From Nesterenkonia cremea (GTDB lineage: Bacteria; Actinomycetota; Actinomycetes; Actinomycetales; Micrococcaceae): a stretch of 64,000 nt of DNA. The first letter of the stretch is position 1. The number at the start of each line of letters is the position of its first letter. The notes beneath the pieces are model-generated. The model saw only the letters and a list, made by a program, of their open reading frames with translations, was not told the origin of the DNA and did no database searches. Below are positions 1-8,640 of the stretch, piece after piece. The stretch is from positions 1 to 64,000 of the forward strand of contig NZ_BMIS01000008.1 in the NCBI RefSeq assembly GCF_014642675.1, in the 5' to 3' direction. A program made the position numbers and the translations under genes.

Positions 1-1
1 C

Positions 2-79
2 GACACCGGACCCGATGCTGACGCCGGTGAATCCCTCGAGGAGGTGGAATCCCGCACTATCGATCCGCTGGCCGCCTGA
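2..79 (+). CDS. C-terminal tail of an unidentified protein (5' part outside window)
   Basis: An open frame enters from the left edge and stops at TGA 77-79, giving 25 residues rich in Asp, Glu and Pro that end in DPLAA. No family can be recognised from this tail. It is followed by about 420 bases without an intact gene, so it closes a transcription unit. An edge-effect frame is possible but the composition looks coding. Confidence 0.45.
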   Translation, partial: DTGPDADAGESLEEVESRTIDPLAA

Positions 80-192
80 CCCCAGGCTCACAGGACCGAA
101 GGATCACGACTCATACAACACTCCACCGGGCTTGACCGCGGACGGATCACCCTCTGTCGAGGAAGCGGCAAGGAGGTGGCCCGATTGACCGC

Positions 193-236
193 CAAAAGTG
201 GTCGCTTCGCCAGCGACCGTTTTACGACCACTTTTG
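193..236. repeat. Nested inverted repeats, two mutually exclusive hairpins
   Basis: A perfect 12-bp inverted repeat (CAAAAGTGGTCG at 193-204, its complement at 225-236) encloses a second perfect 7-bp repeat (GGTCGCT at 200-206, AGCGACC at 212-218). The two stems share bases 200-204, so the long and the short hairpin cannot form together. The outer arm ends in CTTTT on the + strand, which would suit a terminator for the upstream gene. An operator is the alternative. The rest of 80-343 shows nothing I can name. Confidence 0.6.
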
Positions 237-343
237 AACGTGACGGCGCGTGATCCTGGGTTACGGTCAATGACGGTCTAACGTGGCTGGATGACCGGAA
301 GCTCGCGGCAAAGGGCCGTCATGGCGGGCAACGGCGCGGGTCC

Positions 344-460
344 GTCATACTCCTCAGTGAGGAGTACGACGGCGACGGCCGCCTGGCCGCCTCCATCCTG
401 GTGGTCAGCACAGTGCTGTCCCTGCTCACTCTGCCCTTGGTGGCGGAGTTCATGCTCTGA
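344..460 (+). pseudogene. C-terminal remnant of an AEC-family (auxin efflux carrier-like) transporter
   Basis: The frame ending at TGA 458-460 reads EEYDGDGRLAAS followed by a hydrophobic stretch with STVLSLLTLP near the end. That is the typical last helix of AEC/Mem_trans permeases, where an S-T-x-L-S-x-x-T-x-P signature lies just before the C-terminus. Nothing upstream in the same frame (open only from about 254) resembles the other nine or so membrane helices of this family, and no plausible start exists. I infer that most of the gene was deleted and only about 35 codons survive. The family call rests on motif memory. Confidence 0.6.
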
Positions 461-503
461 GAGTTTCCCTGCTGTTCACGTGCCTGCGGAAAAGTCGTGA
501 CCT

Positions 504-1724
504 ATGAGCGACGATCGATCCACCATCGAGCGGAACCCCGGCAACGTGCTGGAGGTCTTCTGGGTCTTCCTGAGGTTGGGGCTGACCTCCTTCGGCGGCC
601 CGGTGGCCCACCTGGCCTATTTCCGTGAGGCCTTCGTGGAGCGGCGCCGCTGGCTGAGTGAGAAGGCCTACGCAGACCTGGTGGCCCTCTGCCAGTTTCT
701 GCCCGGACCTGCCTCCTCCCAGGTCGGGATGGCGCTGGGGCTGCAGCGCGCCGGGTACGGAGGCATGCTTGCAGCCTGGTTCGCCTTCACCATGCCCTCG
801 GTGCTGCTGCTGGTGGCCTTCGCCTACGGTGTGGCCGCGGCGGGGGACCTCTCTGAGGCCGGATGGATCAGTGGTCTGAAGGCCGCCGCCGTCGCCGTGG
901 TGGCTCACGCGGTGCTGGGGATGGCCAAGTCGCTGACCCCGGATGCAGCGCGTGCCTCCATCGCAGCAGTGGCCATGATCATCGTGCTGCTGCTGCCGCA
1001 TCCCTTCGTATTGGTCGGGGCCATCGCCGCCGCTGGGGCGATCGGCCTGTTCTGGCTGAAGCCAGAGGCTGAGCAGCAGAAGCCTGAGGATGCCTTCCCA
1101 GTCCGGGTCTCCAAACGGTTCGCGGTCTGCTCTCTGGGTCTCTTCGCTCTGCTGCTGGCTGGGCTGCCGCTGCTCGCCGCCGTGACCGAGCAGGGCTGGG
1201 CGGCGCTGACGGACCTCTTCTACCGCGCCGGCGCCCTGGTCTTCGGCGGCGGCCATGTGGTGCTTCCCCTGCTGCAGGCTGAGACGGTCCAGACCGGACT
1301 GGTCGACGCCGACAGCTTCCTCGCCGGCTACGGTGCGGCCCAGGCAGTGCCCGGTCCGCTGTTCACCTTCGCCGGCTTCCTCGGCGCCTCCTCCGAAGGC
1401 GAGCCCACCGGCATCCTGGGTGCGGTCATCGCCATCATCGCGATCTTCCTGCCGGCGGCCCTGCTGGTCCTCGGCGCCCTGCCCTTCTGGGAGAGCCTGC
1501 GGAAGAACGCCCTGGCCCGCCGCGCACTCATGGGCGTGAACGCAGGGGTGGTCGGCATCCTTGCCGCGGCCCTCTACGATCCCGTCTTCACCGCCGGGAT
1601 ACTGGAAGTCGGCATCGCGGGGCTGTGCATCGCAGTGGTGTCCTTCGTCGTACTCAACAGCTGGAAGGTCCCGGCATGGGCCGTGGTCATCGCCGCGGGA
1701 CTGGTGGGATGGGGGATCCTGTAG
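504..1724 (+). CDS. chrA: Chromate/anion transporter, CHR family, two-domain form
   Basis: 406 residues, the usual length of long-chain CHR proteins. It is a membrane protein with two homologous CHR halves. The first carries TSFGGPVAHLAYFR and, further on, QFLPGPASSQ. The second carries VFGGGHVVLPLL and QAVPGPLFTF, the paired G-G-x-H/P and P-G-P signatures of the family. Family members export chromate, in some cases probably sulfate-like anions. No chrB-type regulator is adjacent. The start has only a weak GGAAAAG ribosome site. Substrate is inferred from family only. Confidence 0.9.
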   Translation: MSDDRSTIERNPGNVLEVFWVFLRLGLTSFGGPVAHLAYFREAFVERRRWLSEKAYADLVALCQFLPGPASSQVGMALGLQRAGYGGMLAAWFAFTMPSVLLLVAFAYGVAAAGDLSEAGWISGLKAAAVAVVAHAVLGMAKSLTPDAARASIAAVAMIIVLLLPHPFVLVGAIAAAGAIGLFWLKPEAEQQKPEDAFPVRVSKRFAVCSLGLFALLLAGLPLLAAVTEQGWAALTDLFYRAGALVFGGGHVVLPLLQAETVQTGLVDADSFLAGYGAAQAVPGPLFTFAGFLGASSEGEPTGILGAVIAIIAIFLPAALLVLGALPFWESLRKNALARRALMGVNAGVVGILAAALYDPVFTAGILEVGIAGLCIAVVSFVVLNSWKVPAWAVVIAAGLVGWGIL

Positions 1725-1876
1725 AGAACCGGGGCTGTTTGGGGGAACATCGCGTCTTTGAGGAAAACCCAAGGTCATCCTGGGTACAGTTGTGCGGTAT
1801 CTGCCACACTGGGCGGCTGCACCCCGTCCGAGGGTGTGAGCGCCTGAACGAGTCCGCCGGGAGGAGCTTGCGCACA

Positions 1877-3007
1877 ATGCTGAGCACGCAGGCGCGCGGA
1901 GTCTCCCGGCTCTACGCTCTGGATGTCGCCCGAGCCCTCGCGGTCTTCGGGATGATCATCGTCAATGTGGGTCCCTACACCACAGACGGATGGGCCTCCT
2001 TGTTTGTGCGTGCCTTCAACGGCCGCGCCTCCATCCTCTTCGTGATCCTGGCTGGCATCGGCGTGACCTTCCTGGCGCGCCGGGCGCTCACCAAGGGCTT
2101 CACCCGGCGCAGCACGCTGCTCTGGCGCGGACTGCTGCTCTTCGTCATCGGGATCGCCCTGCAGGTGCTCGATCATGACGTCAACGTCATCCTCCCCACC
2201 TACGCGGCGCTGTTCTTCCTCGCCGCCTTCGTGGTGCGGATGCCCACGCGATGGCTCTTCTGGTCAGCGGTCAGCTCCGCTCTGCTGGGACCGGTCATCT
2301 GGATCCTGGTCCGGAAGCTCACCAACTTCAGACCCCACCCGGCGGAGCTGGGTGATTCGCCCCTGGAGATCCTGAGCATCATCCTCTTCTCCGGTCCCTA
2401 TCCGCTGGTCGTCTGGATCGCTCCCTTCTTCCTGGGCGTCTGGCTGGGACGCCTGCCGCTGGGCAACCAGGGACTGCAGCTGAGGCTGCTGCTGATCGGG
2501 TCGGTGGCCGGCGTCGGGGCATTCCTGCTCTCCGGGATCCTGGTGCGCACACTGGGAGAGCCGGACACCGAGAAGATCGGCTTCGACCGGCTGGTCTCGG
2601 CCGTGGGGCATTCGCAGATGCCGCTGTGGCTGATCAGCTCCACCGGCACCGCCGTCATGGTGCTGAGCATCCTGCTGCTTCTGGTGCCGAAGTTCGGTAA
2701 GCGGATCCGCGTGCTGGTGGCCGTGGGCCAGATGCCGCTGACCGCCTACACCGCCCACCTGGTGATCATCGCTCTGATCGTGCGCCCGGCTCCGGAGACG
2801 GCGCTGCAGGGCCTGCTCATCAGCCTCGGCATCATGATGTTCCTCATATTCTTCGCCGTGGTCTGGATAGCCAACCTGCGCTATGGTCCTCTGGAGATGC
2901 TGCTGAGGCAGCCCCCGAAGTTCCTCCGGGTGGAATACCAGCTCCCGGCACGGCACCGCACACGCCTCTTCGCTCGGCCCACTCCGCGCCGGGCCAGGAA
3001 GGAGTAG
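1877..3007 (+). CDS. DUF418/YeiB-like multi-spanning membrane protein
   Basis: I place the start at ATG 1877 behind a GGGAGGAG site; the frame is open further upstream but without ribosome-site support. The 376-residue product begins with a short charged segment, then RLYALDVARALAVFGMI, the opening typical of DUF418/DUF1624 and acyltransferase-3-like membrane proteins, and continues with about ten hydrophobic segments. The C-terminal part contains GQMPLTAYTAHL, also typical of the family. Some relatives are thought to transfer acyl groups across the membrane, but the function of this one is unknown. It ends 6 bases before the gamma-glutamyltransferase gene and is probably cotranscribed with it. 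Confidence 0.8.
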   Translation: MLSTQARGVSRLYALDVARALAVFGMIIVNVGPYTTDGWASLFVRAFNGRASILFVILAGIGVTFLARRALTKGFTRRSTLLWRGLLLFVIGIALQVLDHDVNVILPTYAALFFLAAFVVRMPTRWLFWSAVSSALLGPVIWILVRKLTNFRPHPAELGDSPLEILSIILFSGPYPLVVWIAPFFLGVWLGRLPLGNQGLQLRLLLIGSVAGVGAFLLSGILVRTLGEPDTEKIGFDRLVSAVGHSQMPLWLISSTGTAVMVLSILLLLVPKFGKRIRVLVAVGQMPLTAYTAHLVIIALIVRPAPETALQGLLISLGIMMFLIFFAVVWIANLRYGPLEMLLRQPPKFLRVEYQLPARHRTRLFARPTPRRARKE

Positions 3008-3013
3008 CTTCCC

Positions 3014-4678
3014 ATGGCAGGAGCACGTCCGATTCCAACCGCCGCCGCGAGCATCGCGGTTCTGGCGCTCACCGCCGGCTGCCTGGCCGAGGAGGACCCG
3101 CCGCCGGAGGCCTCCGAGCCGCCGCAGGCACCCTCCGCCAGCCCAGAGCCGGTGGAGGACACCCTGCAGGAGCAGGGTGTCAGCGCCGGTCACCCGCTGG
3201 CCGTGGCCGCCGGAGAGCAGATCCTCGAAGAGGGCGGCAATGCTGTCGACGCCGCCATCGCCGCCTCCTTCGCCGTGGCTGTGGTGGAGCCCTACGCCTC
3301 CGGGATCGGCGGTGGGGGCTCCGTGGTCCTCGCCGGGCAGGAGGGTGATCCCGTCTTCTACGACTACCGCGAGGTGGTCAACAACGAGGGTGAGATCCCA
3401 GAATCCGGCACCGGCATCCCCGGTTTCGTGGCCGGTATGGGCGAGCTGTATGAGAACCACGGCAGCTTGGAATGGGCCCAGCTGCTCGAACCAGCTGAGA
3501 CTCTGGCCAGCGACGGCTTCGAGGTCTCCGAGTACCTGGCTGAGCGCATGGTTCAGGAGGATGCGCTGGCCGCCATCAGCGATCTGGACCATTACACCGA
3601 CGGCGGCGAGCCGCTGGGCGCCGGTGAACAGCTGGTCCAGGAGGAGCTGGGCGCGACGCTGTCGTCTTTGGCCGAGAACGGCTGGGAGGACTACTACACC
3701 GGCGAGCTGGCTGAGTCTGTGGCTGATCAGGTCGAGGGCATCGACCAGGAGTCCCTGGAGGACTACGAGGTGGTCATCTCTGATCCCTCGCGCGGTGAGT
3801 TCGGGGACTATGAGCTGCTGGCCGCAGCGCCCTCGCTTCCCGGTCCGGCCATGATCCAGATGATGCAGATCGCCGAGGCTCAGGGCATCGCGGATATGGA
3901 CCCTGACTCCGCCGAGTATGTCGACCTGCTCTCCGACGCCTGGCTGGAGGCCGAGGACACGGTCTTCACTGAGCTGGGGGACCCGGGCTTCATCGAGGTC
4001 CCCGATGACATCACCGACGCCGAGTCCAACGCCGAGATCGAGCTGGACGCCGCACAGTCCTCTGACCAGGGTGAACAGTCCGACCACGGCGAGCAGGGTT
4101 ACGGCGGAGACCCGGGCGATCATGCCAACACCACCCACATCAGCGTGGTGGACTCCGACGGGCTGACCGTCTCCATGACCAACACGATCATGTTCTTCTG
4201 GGGCAGCGGAGAGATGGTGGACGGCTACTTCGTCAATAACCACCTGTCCCGTTTCGAGGCGATCGACTCCCCGGCGAACGAGCCCGAGCCGGGCCGCCGG
4301 ACGGTCACCTGGTCCAACCCGACCATCGTCCTGGATGAGGAGCAGCGGCCGGTGCTCGCCGCGGGCAGCCCCGGCGGTCACCAGATCCTCAACATCTTGG
4401 GAACCGTATTCGTCCAATGGGGCCTGCAGGGGCGTTCCCTGGAGGAGGCCATCGCCACGCCGCGGTTCCGCGCGGAGGAGGATACGCTCTACATCGAGGA
4501 GAGCATGCCCGGCGGTCTGGTCGAGGACCTGGAGGACATGGGTTGGGACACCGAGGTCTGGCCGGATGAGATGGCCAGCTTCGGCTCGGTGCAGCCGCTG
4601 GAGGTCGACTATGACGCCGGCACCGTCGGCAGCGTGGACGATCCCCGCCGCGAAGGCGCCCACGCCATCGTCGACTGA
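3014..4678 (+). CDS. ggt: Gamma-glutamyltransferase, predicted lipoprotein
   Basis: 554 residues. A lipoprotein signal with lipobox LTAGC puts the lipidated Cys at residue 23, so the enzyme should sit on the outer face of the membrane. The body matches gamma-glutamyl transpeptidases: EGGNAVDAAIAAS near the N-terminus, the substrate-binding Arg in DYRE (R119), the self-cleavage site DHANTTH with predicted nucleophile T373, and GSPGGHQI. Such enzymes cleave or transfer the gamma-glutamyl group of glutathione and related peptides. Since actinobacteria use mycothiol, the native substrate may be polyglutamate, gamma-glutamyl amides or scavenged glutathione. An acidic Gln/Asp-rich insert precedes the cleavage site. 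AAGGAG lies at the end of the preceding gene. Confidence 0.9.
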   Translation: MAGARPIPTAAASIAVLALTAGCLAEEDPPPEASEPPQAPSASPEPVEDTLQEQGVSAGHPLAVAAGEQILEEGGNAVDAAIAASFAVAVVEPYASGIGGGGSVVLAGQEGDPVFYDYREVVNNEGEIPESGTGIPGFVAGMGELYENHGSLEWAQLLEPAETLASDGFEVSEYLAERMVQEDALAAISDLDHYTDGGEPLGAGEQLVQEELGATLSSLAENGWEDYYTGELAESVADQVEGIDQESLEDYEVVISDPSRGEFGDYELLAAAPSLPGPAMIQMMQIAEAQGIADMDPDSAEYVDLLSDAWLEAEDTVFTELGDPGFIEVPDDITDAESNAEIELDAAQSSDQGEQSDHGEQGYGGDPGDHANTTHISVVDSDGLTVSMTNTIMFFWGSGEMVDGYFVNNHLSRFEAIDSPANEPEPGRRTVTWSNPTIVLDEEQRPVLAAGSPGGHQILNILGTVFVQWGLQGRSLEEAIATPRFRAEEDTLYIEESMPGGLVEDLEDMGWDTEVWPDEMASFGSVQPLEVDYDAGTVGSVDDPRREGAHAIVD

Positions 4679-4702
4679 GACCCCTGGTAGGCTCAGTCAG
4701 CA

Positions 4703-4780
4703 CAGCACGGGGTGCTCGTCGCCGATCGACGAGCTGAGAAGACACCCGTAGAACCTGTTTGGTTAGCACCAGCGAAGGGA
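4703..4780 (+). promoter_or_regulatory. TPP riboswitch (THI element) upstream of thiD
   Basis: The sequence contains the hallmark conserved pieces in order: ACGGGGTGC, GCTGAGA, ACACCCG, GAACCTG and CACCAGCGAAGGGA. The variable arm CTCGTC/GACGAG forms the expected extra helix. The 3' strand of the element carries the purine run GAAGGGA that also serves as the ribosome site of thiD. Thiamine pyrophosphate binding would therefore most simply block translation initiation, as is common in actinobacteria. No separate terminator hairpin is seen between the element and the gene. Confidence 0.95.
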
Positions 4781-4786
4781 ATGCCT

Positions 4787-5671
4787 GTGAGCGACTTCTC
4801 CACGCGCCCCGCAGCCTCTGCGGATGGGCGCACCATCCCCAATCTGCTCTCCATCGCCGGAACCGACCCCACCGGGGGCGCGGGCATCCAGGCCGATCTG
4901 AAGAGCTTCGCCGCCCACCGGGCGTATGGGATGTGTGTGGTGACCGCGCTGGTCGCCCAGAACACCGAGGGTGTCCGGGACATCCACCTGCCCCCGGTGG
5001 AGTTCCTGCGCGCACAGCTCGACGCCGTCAGCGACGATGTGGCCATCGACGGCGTCAAAGTGGGCATGCTCGGCACTGCGGAGATCATCAGCACCGTCGC
5101 CGCCTGGTGGGACGAGCTCACCCAGGACAGCGGCGCTGGGGCACCCGTCCTGGTGGTGGACCCCGTCATGGTGGCCACCTCCGGGGATCGCCTGCTCCAC
5201 GCCGAGGCTGAGTCAGCCCTGAACGGATTCCTCCACCGGGCAGATCTGATCACGCCCAATGTGCCCGAGCTGGCCCTGCTGGCCGGTGCCGAGCCGGCCG
5301 CCACCACCGAAGAGCTCCTGGCACAGGCCGAGCAGGTCGCCGACACCCACCATGTGCTGGTCCTGGCCAAGGGCGGCCACCTCGAGGACGCCACGGTCAC
5401 CGACACACTGGTCCACCCCACCGACGACGCCGGCCACCGGCCTTCTTATCAGCAGTTCGAGTCCCCGCGGGTCGAGACCAGCAGCACCCACGGCACCGGC
5501 TGCTCAGTCTCCGCAGCCCTGGCCGCTCTGCGCGCTCGAGGCCTCAGCTGGCCCGAATCCGTGGCTCAGGTCAAAGACTGGATGACCTCATCCCTGCAGG
5601 CCGCCGAGGCCCTCGACGTCGGCCGCGGCCACGGCCCCATCCAACACTTCGCCGACCTCTGGACCTCTTGA
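4787..5671 (+). CDS. thiD: Hydroxymethylpyrimidine/phosphomethylpyrimidine kinase
   Basis: Ribokinase-fold kinase phosphorylating HMP and HMP-P in thiamine synthesis. The N-terminal region has SIAGTDPTGGAGIQAD and the C-terminal anion-hole region has STHGTGCSVSAALA, both diagnostic. I choose GTG 4787 (294 residues) over ATG 4781 because the AAGGGA ribosome site ends directly before the ATG but lies 6 bases from the GTG. The gene is under the TPP riboswitch just upstream and stands alone here, without other thi genes. It converges on the alarmone synthetase gene. Confidence 0.95.
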   Translation: MSDFSTRPAASADGRTIPNLLSIAGTDPTGGAGIQADLKSFAAHRAYGMCVVTALVAQNTEGVRDIHLPPVEFLRAQLDAVSDDVAIDGVKVGMLGTAEIISTVAAWWDELTQDSGAGAPVLVVDPVMVATSGDRLLHAEAESALNGFLHRADLITPNVPELALLAGAEPAATTEELLAQAEQVADTHHVLVLAKGGHLEDATVTDTLVHPTDDAGHRPSYQQFESPRVETSSTHGTGCSVSAALAALRARGLSWPESVAQVKDWMTSSLQAAEALDVGRGHGPIQHFADLWTS

Positions 5672-5714
5672 CCCACTACGCAGCGGGTGCCTCGCAGGGG
5701 TACCGCAGCAGAAT

Positions 5715-6638
5715 CTACTCGGGAGAGCCTTCCGACGGAGCACCTTCGCTGAACCAGCCGCTGGGATTCGGGCGATCGGCCGGCGTCGGGCCGGTGGCAC
5801 CTTCACCTGAGGTGGGTGCTTGGCGCTTCAGGGAGCTGACGCGGTCGCGGATCTCTGCCATCTGCTTGTCCAGCGCGGCGGCCTTCTCGGCGGCGTCGCG
5901 CAGCTCGTCGAGGATGTCTCCGGGGACCTCGCCCTCGTAGGTGTAGTAGATCTTGTGCTCCAGCGAGGCCCAGAAGTCCATGGCCACAGTGCGGATCTGG
6001 ACCTCCACGTAGACGAACTCGGTCCGGTTGGAGAGGAAGACCGGCACCTGCAGGATGACGTGCAGGGACTGGTAGCCGTTGGGCTTAGGGCGGCGGATGT
6101 AGTCCTTGACCTCCACCACGCGCAGATCGGGCTGGCTGCAGAGCATCTCGGCGACCCAGTAGGAGTCGGAGACGAAGGAGCAGGTGATGCGGATTCCGGC
6201 GATGTCGCGGATGGCGTGTCGGATGCCCTTCAGCGTGGGCTCGCAGCCGTAGCGCTGGACCTTGTCCATGATCCGGTCCAGGGACTTCAGCCGGTAGTTC
6301 ACATGCTCGATGGGGGAGTAGTCCCGGGTGTGCTCGAACTCCTCGCGCAGGATGTTGATCTTGGTGAGGACCTCATCCATGCCGAACTTATAGTGCAGCT
6401 GGAATTCGGTGAGCTGACGCCGGATGTCCATCATGCGGGGGACCACACCGGTCTGCCCGTTCTTGCCGGCGTCGTCGTTGAGCTGGGAGAGCAGCTGCTG
6501 GTACATGTCCGTATCCGGAGCGGTGCCGTGTCCGGCGGTCTCCATCTCCGTGGTGGTGTGCGCAGTGTGCGTCTCTGGACCATGGTCCTCGGCAGAGAGG
6601 GAACGGCTGTCTGCCGCGGGGGCGCTTCCAGAGGACAT
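5715..6638 (-). CDS. Small alarmone synthetase (RelA/SpoT-domain GTP pyrophosphokinase)
   Basis: 307 residues from the ATG that follows AAGGAGA; a longer frame upstream lacks a ribosome site. It contains a single (p)ppGpp synthetase domain with DIAGIRI, RPKPNGYQSLH and EVQIRTVAMDFWA...EH, which are the substrate and metal binding signatures. HD hydrolase, TGS and ACT domains are absent, so this is a short RelQ/RelP/YjbM-type enzyme that should make pppGpp/ppGpp from GTP/GDP and ATP. A Thr/Ser-rich low-complexity N-terminus of about 60 residues precedes the domain and a coiled segment follows it. Divergent from glpD. Confidence 0.92.
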   Translation of the reverse strand: MSSGSAPAADSRSLSAEDHGPETHTAHTTTEMETAGHGTAPDTDMYQQLLSQLNDDAGKNGQTGVVPRMMDIRRQLTEFQLHYKFGMDEVLTKINILREEFEHTRDYSPIEHVNYRLKSLDRIMDKVQRYGCEPTLKGIRHAIRDIAGIRITCSFVSDSYWVAEMLCSQPDLRVVEVKDYIRRPKPNGYQSLHVILQVPVFLSNRTEFVYVEVQIRTVAMDFWASLEHKIYYTYEGEVPGDILDELRDAAEKAAALDKQMAEIRDRVSSLKRQAPTSGEGATGPTPADRPNPSGWFSEGAPSEGSPE

Positions 6639-6807
6639 CAGGTTCTCCTTGGAGTCGATGACTCGAATGGGGGAGCGGCTCGGGGGAGTCGGTGCAGGCT
6701 CGCCGGGCGCTCTGTCGTCAACCAATTGTCGACCCTAGAACGGGTACCTGTGAAGACCCTCCACATGGCGGCTAAGGTGGAAGCAGTCTCAGCGAAGGAG
6801 GTCCCCG

Positions 6808-8640
6808 ATGAAGCCTCAGCCACTCAACCGGTCGACCCGTGAGGCCGCCCTGGAGCGTATGGCGGCCACGAGTTCCGAGGAGCCGCTGGATGTCCTGGTG
6901 ATTGGAGGGGGTGTGGTCGGTGCGGCCACAGCCTTCGACGCCGCCACCAGGGGTCTGGAGGTGGGCCTGGTCGAGGCCCGGGACTTCGGCGAGGGGACAT
7001 CCTCACGGTCCTCGAAGCTGGTGCACGGAGGCCTGCGCTATCTGCAGATGCTGGACTTCAAGCTGGTGGCGGAGGCGCTGCGCGAGCGCGACCTGCTGCT
7101 GACCCGCAACGCTCCGCATCTGGTGCGTCCGCTTCCCTTCATCTTCCCCTTCGAGAAGCCGGTCTTCGAGCGTGCCTTCGTGGGATCGGGCGTCTCCCTG
7201 TATGACGCGCTGACGCTGCGTCCGGGAGCAGGCCGGCATCGTCGGCGTCGGGCTGTCCCCTTCCACCGTCATCTGAGCCGGCATGGGCTGCGGCAGCGCT
7301 TCCCGGGGCTGGACGAGGAGAGGTTCGTCGGTGCCCTGGAGTACTACGATGCGCAGGTTGATGATGCCCGCCTGGTGCTCACACTGGCCCGTTCGGCCCA
7401 CAGCCTGGGTGCCCATACCGCGGTCCGCACCGAGGCGGTGGACTATCTGCGCGATGGTCAGGACCGGATCTGTGGCGCCCGGCTGCGCGATCATGAGACC
7501 GGCCGCGAGTTCGACGTCTACGCCCGCGAGACCATCCTGGCTGCCGGTGTGTGGACCGGAGAGGCCCAGGAGACCGCGCTGGAGGGGACCGGCAGCCGAG
7601 CCGGCCTGAAGGTGCTGGCCTCCAAGGGCATCCACATCACCGTTCCGCGTGATCGGATCCGGGCGGAGGGGACCGTGGGGGTGATCACCCAGACGGAGAA
7701 GTCGGTGCTGTTCCTCATCCCGCTGCGCGATGTCTGGGCCATCGGCACCACCGATACCGCCTGGCATGAGGCGGTGGACTCTCCGGCGCCCACCTCGGAG
7801 GACATCGACTATGTCCTGGCCCATGCCAATGAGGTGCTGGAGGCTGATCTGAGCCGTGAGGACGTGCTGGGCACCTGGGCAGGTCTGCGGCCGCTTCTCC
7901 AGCCCACTGAGACGGAGGAGGACGGCGACGGTTCGGCCAAGGTCTCTCGCGAGCACACGGTGATGCAGCTGGCTCCGGGGCTGACCGGGATCGCCGGCGG
8001 CAAGCTGACCACCTACCGTGTGATGGCCGAGGATGCCGTGGACTTCGCATCCGAGGGCAGCTTCAAGGACCGTGAGAGCCTCACCGAGCTGATGCCGCTG
8101 GCCGGAGGTCAGGGCTACGGCGAATGGGCGGATCAGGCTGAGGACATCGCCCAGGCCTATGGCTGGGACGCCGGCCGGGTGGATCGTCTGCTGAATCGCT
8201 ACGGCTCCATGCTGGGTGAGCTGCTGGAGCTCATCGATGAGGAGGAGTCGCTGGGCCGCCCCCTGGAGCACGCCCCGGGCTATCTGCGCGCCGAGGTGCT
8301 CTACGCGGTGCGCTTCGAGGGCGCGATGCATCTGGATGACCTGCTCTCCCGCCGCACCCGCCTCTTCCATGAGGTGGCCGACCGGGGCCTGGACAGTGTG
8401 GAGGAGATCCTTCAGATCGCGGCCTCGGAGCTCGGCTGGGATGCTGAGCGGATTGTGGCGGAGCGGCGCGCCTACGCCGGCTATATCGAGGCCCAGCGTG
8501 CCGCTGAGGACACTGAGCACGACGCCGAGGCGGCGGCTCTGCTCTCCGAGGCGCGCCCGGTGCCCCAGCAGCACGCCACCGAACCCTCGGGATCGGCCGC
8601 TCAGCCCACCGGTGCGGCGGAGACGGAGCCTCAGGCATGA
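6808..8640 (+). CDS. glpD: Aerobic glycerol-3-phosphate dehydrogenase
   Basis: 610-residue flavoprotein that oxidises sn-glycerol 3-phosphate to dihydroxyacetone phosphate and feeds electrons to quinone at the membrane. The FAD-binding Rossmann motif VIGGGVVGAATA starts near residue 31, followed by SSRSSKLVHGGLRYLQ, typical of GlpD, and a C-terminal DAO_C-like helical domain. An AAGGAGG ribosome site precedes ATG 6808. The last 40 residues are low-complexity and acidic. The stop overlaps the ATG of the broken glpK in an ATGA arrangement, showing the two once formed an operon. It is intact even though glpK is destroyed. Confidence 0.95.
   Translation: MKPQPLNRSTREAALERMAATSSEEPLDVLVIGGGVVGAATAFDAATRGLEVGLVEARDFGEGTSSRSSKLVHGGLRYLQMLDFKLVAEALRERDLLLTRNAPHLVRPLPFIFPFEKPVFERAFVGSGVSLYDALTLRPGAGRHRRRRAVPFHRHLSRHGLRQRFPGLDEERFVGALEYYDAQVDDARLVLTLARSAHSLGAHTAVRTEAVDYLRDGQDRICGARLRDHETGREFDVYARETILAAGVWTGEAQETALEGTGSRAGLKVLASKGIHITVPRDRIRAEGTVGVITQTEKSVLFLIPLRDVWAIGTTDTAWHEAVDSPAPTSEDIDYVLAHANEVLEADLSREDVLGTWAGLRPLLQPTETEEDGDGSAKVSREHTVMQLAPGLTGIAGGKLTTYRVMAEDAVDFASEGSFKDRESLTELMPLAGGQGYGEWADQAEDIAQAYGWDAGRVDRLLNRYGSMLGELLELIDEEESLGRPLEHAPGYLRAEVLYAVRFEGAMHLDDLLSRRTRLFHEVADRGLDSVEEILQIAASELGWDAERIVAERRAYAGYIEAQRAAEDTEHDAEAAALLSEARPVPQQHATEPSGSAAQPTGAAETEPQA

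Noticed and set aside
291..500. ORF of 69 residues on the plus strand
   Set aside because: Its Ser/Thr/Trp-rich translation is not protein-like; the neighbouring frame carries the AEC C-terminal signature instead.
450..1877. Long minus-strand open frames opposite chrA and other genes (also 2264-4663, 7003-8838, 28692-30722)
   Set aside because: These are shadows in GC-rich DNA: low-complexity Arg/Gly/His/Gln-rich translations without family motifs, lying exactly opposite genes with clear signatures.
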